Shown here one piece after another: positions 14,514 to 25,700 of a DNA stretch of 64,000 nucleotides (positions within the stretch are counted from its first letter, which is position 1; each line of letters opens with the position of its first letter). The notes under the pieces are model-generated. The model saw only the letters and a program-made list of their open reading frames with translations, searched no databases and was not told the DNA's origin. The position numbers and the translations under genes were made by a program. Origin of the DNA: Stromatinia cepivora (taxonomy: Eukaryota > Ascomycota > Leotiomycetes > Helotiales > Sclerotiniaceae); NCBI GenBank assembly GCA_014898415.1, contig RCTD01000005.1, forward strand, positions 1,674,001-1,738,000, given 5' to 3'.

Positions 14514-14700
14514 TATTGGAATATATAACTGATAAAACATATGATACCATTATATGTTTCCCTTATATTGTAAGTGGGATGGTAGCGTTTATATAGATTA
14601 ATAGAATCCTATTATATAAAAGGGTTAAGACAGAATAATAGAACCATCTTTACCCTATACACGTTTTGTATATACACCCCCTTACGAAGTCTGTCCAACA
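14514..14700 (+). repeat. 3' LTR of the copia element
   Basis: 187 bp ending GTCCAACA; contains TATATAAAAGGG about 80 bases from its start, a likely former promoter of the element. Confidence 0.88.
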
Positions 14701-14705
14701 CTTTT

Positions 14706-15478
14706 TAAATAAACTTTTACAAATATTATACTCAAAAAAAGAAAATCTATTCCGATTTAATCAATGAAAATATAAATCCTTTTAGAAATATATTATTACT
14801 TTTATAATACAACGAATTCTTCTTTTTGTATATCCTGAATCTTTGAAAATCTATTTTAAAAAGCTATCCTTTTCTCCTCAATTATTTCAACAATTTTTCG
14901 AAGAAAATATAAATATAGATTTGGATAACGTTATTATTAAAAGAAAAAAGATTAATAAAGAAAAGATTCCAATATATAAAACTGATATTCCTAATAATTC
15001 AATTGCTCGTTTTAATTTATTATTATAATTATAAGATCTCTATATAATAATTATAAATTTGAAAAAGAAAAATCAATAATTGAAAACTATAATAACAACA
15101 AATTCTGCAATAATACAATCCTTTTTAAAGTTTCAAACAATATCTATACAAATATTCAAATCAATAACAATATCTAGGACTCTCCTTATTCCTTCAATTG
15201 AAAACCAAGGATCTTTACCCAAATAAATTCGAAAATCCCGAAATCAAAAGAAGAAAACTTTGATCAAATAATCTAATCATCCAAAGCCCTTCAATAGTTC
15301 TCCTTCCCTTTTAAAAAATAACGATTTATATAATAATCAAAAATCCCTTTATTCAAGAAACCGATCTAATCGATCAAGATCGCATTCCTATATCAATTAT
15401 AATTTATATCGAAATATATATATATCAAAACCTATAAATCTTATTACTAAATTTAACAATAATATTAAATCTAAAATT
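14706..15478 (+). pseudogene. G1 leader and 5' gag fragment
   Basis: Colinear with 22640-23415 of G2. A 61-codon frame at 14843-15028 matches the start of the gag region of the family (SFSPQLFQQFFEENINI and following). Truncated at 15478 by the gag-only element B. Confidence 0.75.
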
Positions 15479-15628
15479 TGTCACGAGATACACGTGATCG
15501 CGTACGATCGGACTAGTACAGTATTAAGCTCCGAGTCGATCATATATATAGCTTTGTAGTATACTCTCTTTAATTCTATAACTTTTAATTCTAAGGTTGA
15601 TCTTTAAACGCTTGTTGGATTCGTTACA
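15479..15628 (+). repeat. 5' LTR of gag-only element B
   Basis: 150 bp, starts TGTCACGAGATACACGTGAT and ends TTCGTTACA. Confidence 0.88.
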
Positions 15629-15854
15629 TTATTAAAAGCTCTTTTAGATAAGAAATGGAATAATATATGCTTATATTTATATATACTCTGTATACTTCTA
15701 TTCTAAACATACATTTATACTTATTCGCTTGTATATAGATCTTTTTAATATTATTCGAAAATGTTGTTTTTTTTCTTACCCTTAATTTCTAAGCTATGAA
15801 TTACGATTCGATAAATCTTATAATTATAGAATTTCGTGGCGAAGTGATTCGTTA

Positions 15855-16785
15855 ATAGGATGAAATCTCGTTCTTATACTCCCTAATTCTCGAACGCACT
15901 CCTACTGCTCATACTCCTTCTCGTCCGAAACCCTCTCTCCCTGATCCTGAAAAGTTCAATAGTAGCTCTCAGTTATAATACTACCTCAGCTTTCTTCTCT
16001 TGATCAAAACGTTCCCTTAGATCATACAATGATCCTGGATCAACTTATACACATTTACAACAATCCGAATAAAGTTCAAGAAAACGAAGATAAGCTATTC
16101 ATTTTCAAACAAAGAACCGATTCTTTATATACCTATATTACAAAATTCGAAAAAACCCTTTATAAAATCAAAGATCAGAATTGATCCAATTCGAATAAAA
16201 TCTTAATCTTTCGTAATAGATTCAATATTACTTTTAGAAATCATTTTTCTCAATAACTTTCTCTTCCCCACTCCTATCCCGATTTTGTTTAGGTTATACA
16301 ACAATTAGCTACTCGTACAACAAATGGATTCTTTGTATCATCCCACTTTAGTGAATTTAGAGCCCTATATATATTACAGAATCCATTCTACTCTCGAAAC
16401 TACAATCCAATGGATGTTAGTAACCTTAATATCATTAATACCCTTAACCCTTTTGATACCCAACCGGATAAATCTGATTGTATTTTGATTCTATTTTGTG
16501 TACAAACATTCGAGTTTTTTTTTTTAAAAAGAATTCTCTTATGTAAACAAAATAAATACATACAATATAAAAGTAATTCTCATTAAATACAAGCATATCC
16601 ATTAAACCTATATTAAGGAATCCGAGATCGACAAAAACCTATACCAACTATTACATTGACTATTGAACCCGAAAACAACGATGATGAAGATCTAGGAGAG
16701 ATAATCAATAACCGATATTTTGAAAATCACTTAGAAAAAGCAAATAATACAATAAATACATATTCATTGGTTGTAATGTAATTTG
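15855..16785 (+). pseudogene. gag-like gene of gag-only element B
   Basis: About 300 codons of gag-like sequence with few stops. Near 15935-15955 it reads PSLPDPEKFN, the usual start of the capsid region in fungal gag proteins. Near 16030-16180 it reads DQLIHIYNNPNKVQENEDKL then FKQRTDSLYTYITKFEKTLY, the typical capsid C-terminal part. Next come LATRTTNGFFVSSHFSEFRA and NPMDVSNLNIINTL around 16290-16430. An acidic tail, EPENNDDEDLGEIINN, and a stop follow near 16785. No CCHC zinc knuckle is visible, and no pol domain follows. Stops sit at former Gln or Trp codons, and one deletion removes about 39 residues. Gag forms the particle that packages the RNA, so this family may have supplied its own coat while borrowing reverse transcriptase and integrase. 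Confidence 0.75.
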
Positions 16786-16886
16786 TATATTAGGAATTTT
16801 TATTAAAAAAAGATTAATGATCATTTTATACTTAAATTATTCATTTAAAATAAATTCGAAGCGAACTCTTCAGAAGGGGAGGGTAG

Positions 16887-17036
16887 TATCACGAGATACA
16901 CATGATCGCGTATGATCGGATTAGTACAATACTAAGCTCCAAGCCGATCATATATATAGCTTCGTAGCACACTCTCTTTAGCTCTGTAGCTTTTAATTCT
17001 AAGATTGATCTCTAAACGCTCGTTGGGTTCGTCACA
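16887..17036 (+). repeat. 3' LTR of gag-only element B
   Basis: 150 bp; the terminal TG has become TA, and the end CGTTGGGTTCGTCACA is intact. Confidence 0.88.
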
Positions 17037-17041
17037 AAATT

Positions 17042-19143
17042 AATTTATGGTAATTATTGATTATAAAACAATTCGAATTATATATTATATTATTTAAAAA
17101 TGAAATATAATATTGTATATATATAATCGATTAAACCGAATCAGAAGTATAAGTATATTATTATATTCTTTATATATAAATGCTTTGATTTATATCATTT
17201 GAATTAATCGAACAATTTATAACGATCTATTAAAACCTAACTAAAATCAATAATACTTGTTTTCAATACAAAATATAAATCATATTTAATATAATTCAAT
17301 ATAGTAATTTTCTAGAATAATATAAAAAGTTCAGATTATTTGTTATTCAAATAGAAATCATCAATGATAAAATCCTATTCAAGAATCTTAAATAAAAAAT
17401 TTCTGATTTTCTTTTGCAAATAATAACAATATTTATTAAGGATTATAAGATTACAAAAGAATTTGCAAATATATTTATTAAAATAAATCAAAATGAAATT
17501 TCATTACAAAAACAAAATCAATATTATATTAGATAAGATATCTTTATAATTATTTATAAATTGATAATTATTATAAATCCTTTATAATTCTTTCAGAGTT
17601 TTAACAATTTCAATTTTGGAACCTCTATATTCCCGAAACCATTTCTACCCCGAAATACTCTTCCCGGATATATAGATTCCGTTATATTCAATAATTATTC
17701 GAACTTCAAATATTCATTATTTTCTTTTTCTTTTAGGATAATATATATATTGATATTTTATATCGATAACTTCAATAAGATCAAGATAATATAAGAAAAA
17801 ACAAAAGAATTCAAAAAATATTGGAATACCAAAAAAGATTTCAATTTAAAAACTACAATTAAAATTATATAGAATATTTATTTAGAAAAAAAAAAGTGTT
17901 TAAAATCAAATATTTAGATTTTATTTCTATTTTAAATATTATATAAAATATAAGATTTTTTAATTTGATAAAACTTATAAAAAGAAAAATATTCATTTTT
18001 CTTTATAATCTTTTGAAAAATAATTATATTTATCAATTAAAAGTATTTATTGATTTTAAAATAAATAAATTCACTTTTATTAATATTATATTTTTTATTT
18101 ATTTATTTTCTATATTTAAATTAAGAATTATATTATTTGAAATTTCAATTGAAATCAAAGAATATAATGATATATAAAATTATATTATTATTTATTTTAT
18201 ATTCTTTAATTTAATGATTAATAATTGTAAATAATTCTTTATCCCTTTCTTTATTATTGAATTAAAGAATTATAATATTATTTTAAATAAATTTTGATTA
18301 TCAAAAACTCAAATAAAACTTGATTGTTTTAATTGATATTTCGAATAATCTAAAAAGAAATTCTATATTATCTTTTATTCAAATAATCTCCTTATTATTT
18401 AATTATTTTTTTGCAAATATAAAATCAATTGATTAATTCAATAAGATATTAATCAACAAAATGATCAATTCAAAGAATATTAAAATCGAAAAGATTTATA
18501 ATTGAATAGATCAATTATAATTGATAATATATAATAAAAACCTTTAAATATAAATATAATATAGATTTTTGTTAAAAAGGAAAAAGTCTTGATTCCTTTC
18601 AAATTTAATTCATTTTCTTTCTAATCAATTATATTATTATTACAAATCTACAAATATTTTTTCTATATATCACCCGAAATCCTCGATCTATATATATTTA
18701 AATCCAATAAATTCAAATTAAAATACAGAAGAAATAAACAAATTAAATTCTTTATTATTATTTTAAAAAAAACTTAATAATATAATAAACTTTCAATGAA
18801 ACAAACAATATACAAAAAAAAGAATATTAATTATCTTAATCAAATTCAAGAATACAAAAACTCGAGATAAACTTGATAAGTATTAATCGAAATTGATTTA
18901 GAACCTAAAATATTATTTAAATATCGATAATATTATCGAACTTTTTTTAAATATAAATCAAATATTTTATCTTCTAATCAATCTTACAATTATAAAATCA
19001 TATTAAAAAACAAAGAAAAAAAAGCTTTATATTATAATCTGCTTTACAAAATATCCTTAAAATAATTAGAAATCGTTAAAAAGTATATTATAAATAACTT
19101 CAATAAAGATTTCATTGAATTTAATTAAGCCCTTTATATTATA
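17042..19143 (+). pseudogene. G1 gag-protease-RT start fragment
   Basis: Colinear with 23420-25520 of G2. The frame 17965-18177 is the aspartic protease segment (FIDFKINKFTFINI where G2 has FIDFRVNEFAFINI), followed by the decayed flap and C-terminal part to about 18370. The start of reverse transcriptase (about 19080) is cut by the insertion at 19144. Strongly RIP-mutated. Confidence 0.8.
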
Positions 19144-19333
19144 TGTGAGAATCACAGCAAAGAATCGGTTAATTTCGAATAACAATAGGTTTGGATTTAG
19201 AATCAAAACTTTTCATTACTTTTTCTAATCGTATTGAAGAATTCTCCCTCTATATAGGTAAAAACTCTTCAAACTAGTATACAATTCGGCCCGCTTTCGG
19301 CTAGCCCTAGTTTCGTAGTTGAGGTTCATAATA
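19144..19333 (+). repeat. 5' LTR of element E4
   Basis: 190 bp; terminal GTAACA has become ATAATA. Confidence 0.85.
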
Positions 19334-19425
19334 AAGCCTTCCCTTTCGAAACTTTCGGCCTCGAAAGTTTTTAATATTGAAGTGAAATCATTTAAGTTGA
19401 AATATCCAATCAAAACTAATATCAT

Positions 19426-19606
19426 TCGATATTGTATTATATATCTTTTTGTAAAATCATTATAGATCTATCGATATTGTATTTGTATATCTTTTTGTAA
19501 AACCATTGTAAATCTATCGATATTGTGTTGTATATCTTTTTGTAAAACTATTATAGATTCATCGATATTGTATTGTATGTCTTTTTGTAAAATCATTATA
19601 GATCCA
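19426..19606 (+). repeat. tandem repeat, four copies of a 45-46 bp unit
   Basis: Four adjacent units that begin TCGATATTGT and contain ATATCTTTTTGTAAAA. They lie just inside the 5' LTR of E4. Confidence 0.85.
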
Positions 19607-19808
19607 TCGAAACCCTTTCAATTCTTTCAATTCCTTTATTTCTAATTCTACAATAATTAACCGAATTGAAACTCCAATGGAGAATTTTATACAACGACTA
19701 AATCCATGATAATTCTTTTAATAATGAAATTATAATGTCTACATCTTCATTTTATAAAGTTCAGCATTTTCATTTCTTTGAAAACTCTTCAATATCACTT
19801 AAAAACCT

Positions 19809-20372
19809 CTATATATATATATTCATTTTCGATCCACCTTCAGTTCGGTTTCGGTACGATTTCGGTACGATTTCGATAGGCATACTTTCGATTTGGATTC
19901 GGTATGCTTTCGATTCGGATTCGGTATGCTTTTGATTTGGATTCGGTATGCTTTCGATTTGGATTCGGTATGCTTTCGATGTAATGAGTAGGGGGTATTG
20001 ATTTCGAATTCGATATGTTTTCGATGTAATAAATAAGGGATATTGATGTTTCCCTTTTTGGATCAATATCCTCGTTGATTTCGATGATCCTGTAGGTTTG
20101 GTAAATAATAAAGGGGGGGGTTTCAATTTGTTTTTTCTTTTGAAATTTGAAATATAAGATATATTATATCTATCAATATATCGATTCAAATTTGTATCAA
20201 ATAATGTTTTTAGTATAAATACTATTTCGTCTTTAGCTAATATATTAGCTTTCTGATATGGATCTGATTGTTTATAATCAGTTTTCATTAGTGATTTTTT
20301 CAGAATCATATAATGTGAGAAAGTTGGGATATCAAGGCCTAACACGTAGCTAGTTCGTAGCCATATGGTCAC
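19809..20372 (-). other. 187-codon open frame antisense to element E4
   Basis: The longest open frame in the A+T-rich island, on the strand opposite to the E4 element. The N-terminal 110 residues read like ordinary protein (start MTIWLRTSYVLGLDIPTFSH, then KTDYKQSDPYQKANILAKDE), and the C-terminal part is made from the 22-bp repeat (recurring ESKAYRIQIES-type units). I do not recognise a family. It may be a captured host fragment, the remnant of the element's own unusual gene, or chance. Its openness amid sequence full of stops is the only argument for coding. Confidence 0.35.
19835..20040 (+). repeat. minisatellite, about 22-bp unit
   Basis: Imperfect repeats of TTCGGTATGCTTTCGATTTGGA, with variants, about seven units. 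Confidence 0.8.
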
Positions 20373-20778
20373 ATGACTCTTCGTAGTTAGATATAACAGA
20401 GGGCTCTGCTCTCCTTTCCTTGAAAGAAATCAATCGTTTTTCTATTAGTCTTTTTGTACCCCATTTATGTATAACCTAAATCATTGTCTAAACCTACTAG
20501 TTTTATTATTTGAAACCTCTACAATATAATCTGATCAATTCCAATTCCCATTTCCCCTTGCAGCGTGCTATCGGGACGCACGTATCTCGACCTATCTCTT
20601 TCACAATAAGGGCTAGTTTTACTCTTTCTTTTGGAAGAGATCTAGTATTTTGTTAAAAGGAGAAGGCTTTAAGTATCCTGTTAGAGTTTTGTTTTGAAAA
20701 TAGAAATGCAATTATTATCGTATATGAATTCGCTTATTATACTTTTCAAGGATAATATTAAAGGCTTCATTATTATAA

Positions 20779-20865
20779 TCTCAATTTCAATATCTTCAAC
20801 TTCAATATCTTCAATTTCAATATCTTCAATTTCAATATCTTCAATTTCAATATCTTTAATTTTTA
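20779..20865 (+). repeat. minisatellite, 15-bp unit
   Basis: About five to six units of TCAATTTCAATATCT; reading frames on both strands are simple repeats as a consequence. Confidence 0.85.
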
Positions 20866-21064
20866 TATTCAAAATTCTTTAATCTTTTAATGAAATCTCG
20901 AAAATTCTCTATATGTTTTTATTTTTTCGTTTTTTTGTTTGAATGATTTATATGATTTAAGGATTCACTTTCGAATTTCGTAAAATAGAATAAGGTTCGG
21001 TTTGTATATTATATTTATATCTTTCGAATAAATCTTTTCAATTTCTTTTTCTTGTTTTTTTGAT

Positions 21065-21385
21065 TCAAAGGTTTTTTGTAATATTTTTGATAGGTTTTCG
21101 ATAATATTCCGAAGGGTTTTCGAAGGCTCGTTTCGAGGCCAAATTTGTATATATTTTGAAGGTAAATTTTCGAAGGTTTTCGATAATATTCTGAAGAGTT
21201 TTCGAAGGTTTATTTCGAAATCAAATTCGTATGTATTTTGAAGGTAAATTTCGAAGGTTTTTCGATAATATTCTGAAGGGTTTTCGAAGGTTCGTTTTGA
21301 GGTCAAATTCGTATGTATTTTGAAGGTAAATTTCGAAGGTGAATTTTGAAGGGTTTTCGAAGGTTTTCGATAAAGTTCGAAGGCT
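21065..21385 (+). repeat. imperfect repeats built on TTCGAAGGTTTTCGATAATA
   Basis: Repeating blocks of TTCGAAGGTTTTCGATAATA followed by TTCTGAAGGGTTTTCGAAGG and a longer spacer with ATGTATTTTGAAGGTAAATT. On the minus strand this gives FENPSK/ILSKTFEN-type repeats in two frames. Confidence 0.8.
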
Positions 21386-21459
21386 TTTATGAATTAAAAA
21401 AAATAAGGTTATTCCTAAAATTAACCGACGAGTTGCTCTCAAGAATGAATAAAAAGAAT

Positions 21460-21649
21460 TGTGAGAATCACAGCAAAGAATCAATTAATTTCGAATAACA
21501 ATAGATTTAAATTTAGAATCAAAACTTTTCATTACTTTTTCTAATCGTATTGAAGAATTCTCCCTCTATATAGATGAAAACTCTTCAAACTGGCGTACAA
21601 TTCGGCCCGCTTTCGGCTAGCCCTAGTTTCGTAGTTGAGGTTCGTAACA
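21460..21649 (+). repeat. 3' LTR of element E4
   Basis: 190 bp, better preserved than the 5' LTR; preceded by a purine-rich run AATAAAAAGAA. Confidence 0.85.
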
Positions 21650-21654
21650 TTACA

Positions 21655-22292
21655 TTTATTTTATTTATTAAAAAATCCAATAATAATTTCAGATTCTATA
21701 TAGACTTTAAATTATTAAATTCTTTAATATATAAAGATCAATATCCCCTTCCTTTAATCAATAAACACTTTCTCAGTTTTCCAATACCAAAGTTTTTATT
21801 AAATTCAATATTCATTAAATTTTCTATTATATAAAAATGAATCCTGCTTCAGAAAAATATATTATCTTTCAAATCTAATATAGATTATACAAATACAAAA
21901 TCGTATTATTTGAATTAATAAATAATCCTATAATCTATTAATATTATATAAATAATATTCTATTCGATTATTTAAATATCTTTTATATAATATATCTTAA
22001 CAATATTCTGATTTATTCTGAAAACGAAAAAGAATATCAAATTTATATTAAATTAATTCTCGAATAATTAAAAACTATTAATTTATAAGCAAATCTCAAG
22101 AAATATAAATTCAATATTATATATATTAAATATTTAGATTTTATTATCTTTACTAAAAAAAATAAAAATGAATTCTGAAAAAATCAAAATAATTGAGAAT
22201 TAGATTTTTTTGATAATAATGAAAGGGATTCAATTATTCTTTGATTTTTATAACTTTTATCAATAATTTATTAAAAATTATAATATAATAAT
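21655..22292 (+). pseudogene. G1 reverse transcriptase fragment
   Basis: Continues the reverse transcriptase interrupted at 19143: LFIKKSNNNFRFYIDFKLLN, then the palm region, in which the catalytic YLDD has become YLNN-like (near 21995-22006, CTTAACAATATTCTGATTTA). Ends in the RT to RNase H linker, where G2 is inserted between matching ATAAT repeats. Confidence 0.8.
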
Positions 22293-22574
22293 TGTCACGA
22301 ATCGTGAACCACAGGAGGCTAACCACGTGATACCTCTTATCTCCCATATCAATTTATGAACTGATCATCTGTACGCATGCGTTACGAATCATACGATTTA
22401 GTATAGTAAAATGGTAACTCTAATAATACTTATACATAACCCTACAACCCACAAATGAGTATTTGTGTATATATATCTAGTCGTTCCTTATAAATTATAA
22501 TTCTTTAATTGTAGATTTTAAAGAATATAATTGACCCTGTTTATTCAGTTTTACTATAGCTTTTGTGTGTTACA
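22293..22574 (+). repeat. 5' LTR of gypsy G2
   Basis: 282 bp, starts TGTCACGAATCGTGAACCAC; nearly ancestral in its first 150 bases. Confidence 0.9.
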
Positions 22575-22789
22575 TTATCTATAATTCATTTACAAATATC
22601 CAGCTATCTGATGGCCTTTCAAATAATATTTCATTTTAATAATACTTTCTTAGATGAACTTTTACAAATATTATATCTAGAGGAAGAAAATCTATTCCGA
22701 TCTAATCGACGAAAATATAAACACTTTTAGAAGTGTATCATCACTTTTATAATGCAATGAATTCCTTCTTCTATATACTCTGAATCTTC

Positions 22790-25700
22790 GAAAGTATATT
22801 CTGAGGAACTTTCTTCTTTTCCTCAATTATTTCAATAACTCTTCAAAGAAAATATGAATATAGAATTGGATAATGTTATCATTGGAAGAAAGAAGATTGG
22901 TAAAAAGAAGATTCTAATATATAAATTCGATATTTCTAGTAATTCAATTGTTTTTTTCTAAATCATTATTATAATTACAAGATCTTTATATAATGATTAT
23001 GAGTTTGAAAAAGGAGAATCGATAATTGAAAGTTATAATGATGATAAACTCTGCAATAATGCAATTTTTTCTAAGTCTCAAATAATGTCTATATAGGTAT
23101 TTAGGTCAACAATAGTATCTAAGACTCCCTTTATTCCCTTAATCGAAATTCAAGGATCTTTATTTAAGCAAATCCGAAAATCCTGAAGTCAAAGGAAGAA
23201 AACTTCGATTAAACGATTTGATCATTTAGGGTTCTCCGAGGATTCTTCTTCCTTTTCAGGAAATGATAATTTATCTAATAATCAGGGATTTTATCATTCA
23301 AGAAGTCGATTTAATTGGTCAAGATTATATTTCTGTGTTAATTATAATTTGTAGCAAGATATATATATATCAAAACCTATAAATCTTATTATTAAATTTA
23401 GCGATGATATTGAATTTAAAATTAATTTGTAGTAATTATTGGTTATAGAACGATTCGAATTGTATGCTATATTATTTAAGAATGAAATGTAATGTTATGT
23501 ATATATAATCGATCAAATTGAATCAGAAGTATAAATATATTATTATACTTTTTATATACGAGTGCCCTGATTCATAATACTCGAATTGATCGAACAGTTT
23601 GTAGCGATCTATTGGAATCTGATTGAAATCGATGATGCTTGTTTTCAATATGAGATGTGGATTATGCTTAATATAATTCGATATAGTAATTTTCTAGAAT
23701 GGTATAGAAAGTTTAGATTATTTGTTACTCAAATAAAGATTATCGACAATAAAATTCTATTCAGGAATCTCGAATAAAAGATTTCCGATTTTCTTTTGCG
23801 AGTGGTAGTAATATTTATCAAGGATTGTAAGACTACAGAAGAACTCATGAATATACTTATTAAAATAGATCAAAACGAAATTTTATTATGAAAACGAAAT
23901 CGATATTGTATTGATCGAGAAGCCTTTATAGCTATTTGCAAATTAATGGTTATTATGAATCCTTTGTAATTCTTTCGAAGTTCTAATAGCTCTAATTTTG
24001 GAACCTTTATGTTCCCGAAACCATTTCCACTCCGGAATATCCTTCCCGGATATACCGGCCCTACCGCATTCAATAATTATTCGAATTTCAAATGCTCGTC
24101 GCCCTCTCCCTCTCCTAGAGTAGTATGTATATCGATGCCTTGTATCGATAACCTCAATGAGATTGAGATGGTACAAAAAGAAGCAGAAGAATTCGAAGAA
24201 TATTGAGATATTGAAGAAAACTTCAGTTTAAAAACTACAATTAAAGTTATACAGAATGTTTATTTAGAAGAAGAAAAGCATTTAAAACCAAATATTTAGA
24301 TTCTGTCTTTATTCTAAACGTTATATAGAATATAAGATTTCTTGATTTAATCAAGTTTATAGGAAGAGAAATACTTATTTTCCTTTGTAATCTTTCGAAA
24401 AATGGTTACATTTATCGATCAAAAGCATTTATTGATTTTAGAGTAAATGAATTCGCTTTTATTAATATTATACTTTTTACTTGTTTATTTCTTATATTTA
24501 AATCTAGAATTATATTGTTTAAAGTTTCAATTGAAGTTAAAGAGTATAATAGTATACAAGGCTATACTATTATCCATTTCATATTCCTTAATTTAATGAT
24601 CGATGATTATGAACAATCTTTTGTCCCTTTTTTTATTACTGAATTAAAAAGTTATAATATTATTTTAGGTAGACTTTGGTTATCAAAAACTCGAGCGAAG
24701 TTTGATTACTTCAATAAACATCTTGAATGATTTAAAGAGAAACCCTGTACCATTTTTTATTCGAGTAATCTCCTCATTATCCAATCATCCCTTTACAAAC
24801 AGAAGATCGATCGATTAACCCAATAAGATATTGATCGATAAGATAACCAGCTCGAAGAATATTGGAATCGAAGAGATTCACAACTGAGTAGATTAATCGC
24901 AATTGGTGATATATAACAAAAACCTTTAAATATAAATATAATATAAACTCTTGTTGAAAAGGAAGAGGTCCCGATTCCTTTCAAATTCAATCCACCTTTT
25001 TCTTAATTAATCATATTATTATTGCAGATCTACGAATGCCTCCCCTATATATCGCCCGAAATCTTCGATCTATATATACTCAAATCTGATAAATTCCAAT
25101 TAGAATACAAAAGAGATAAACAAATTGAATTCTTTACTATTACTCTAAAAAAACTTAATAATATAATAGACTTCTAATAAAACAAATAATATATAGAAAA
25201 GAGAATATTAATTGCTTTAACCGAATTCAAGAATACAAAAGTTCAAGAAAAATTCGATCGAGTATTAATCGAAATCAATTCAGAATCTAAAATACCATTT
25301 GAATATCGACAATATTATCGAGTTTTTTCCAAGTATAAATCAAATATTTTGCCTTTTAACTGATTTTATAATTATAAAATCATATTGAAAGATAAAGAAG
25401 AATAAGTTTTATATTATAGCTCGTTTTACAAAATATTTCTGGAATAATTGAAAATCGTTAAAGAATATATTATGAATAATTTTAACAAAGGTTTTATTGA
25501 ATCCAATCAAGTTTTTTATACTATATCTGTTTTATTCGTTAAGAAATCTAATAGTAATTTGAGGTTTTATATAGATTTCAGATTATTGAATTCCTTAATA
25601 CATAAGGATCAATATCCTCTCCCTTTGATCGATGAAACGCTTTTTTGGCTTTCCGGTACTAAGATCTTTACCAAACTTGATATTCATCAAGCTTTCTATT

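Larger units (their letters stand above)
7869..14700 (+). mobile_element. Ty1/copia retrotransposon inserted in G1 leader
   Basis: A 6832-bp element with 187-bp LTRs (7869-8055 and 14514-14700) of copia type: they start TGTTGGAACA and end TCCAACA, with a TATAAAAGGG box inside. The exact TSD CTTTT lies at 7864-7868 and 14701-14705, and G1 leader sequence resumes directly after it. Broken plus-strand frames show the copia order: GAG-pre-integrase and integrase core, then reverse transcriptase, then RNase H with the integrase before RT, which separates it from gypsy elements. Every long frame has stops, so the element is dead. Confidence 0.9.
15479..17036 (+). mobile_element. gag-only short LTR retrotransposon, copy B
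   Basis: A 1558-bp element with 150-bp LTRs (15479-15628 and 16887-17036) and the exact TSD AAATT (15474-15478 and 17037-17041), inserted in the gag region of G1. It is about 117 bp shorter than copies A and C because of one internal deletion after the PDPEKFN segment of gag. A purine run (CAGAAGGGGAGGG, about 16870-16883) just before the 3' LTR is the polypurine tract. This copy is the least mutated of the three and shows the gag reading frame best. Confidence 0.9.
19144..21649 (+). mobile_element. 2.5-kb non-autonomous LTR element with minisatellites (E4)
   Basis: A 2506-bp element with 190-bp LTRs (19144-19333 and 21460-21649) that start TGTGAGAATCACAGCAAAGA and end TTCGTAACA. The TSD is TTATA (19139-19143) and TTACA (21650-21654), differing by one C-to-T change. 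Removing the element and one TSD restores the reverse transcriptase reading of G1. No gag or pol domain is visible. The inside is built largely from four short tandem-repeat blocks (19426-19606, about 19835-20040, about 20779-20865, about 21065-21385) plus one long minus-strand open frame. It fits a LARD-like non-autonomous element; no autonomous partner is in the window. Confidence 0.87.

Noticed and set aside
19835..21385. CRISPR-like array
   Set aside because: The repeats are adjacent imperfect minisatellite units without unique spacers, inside a fungal retroelement.
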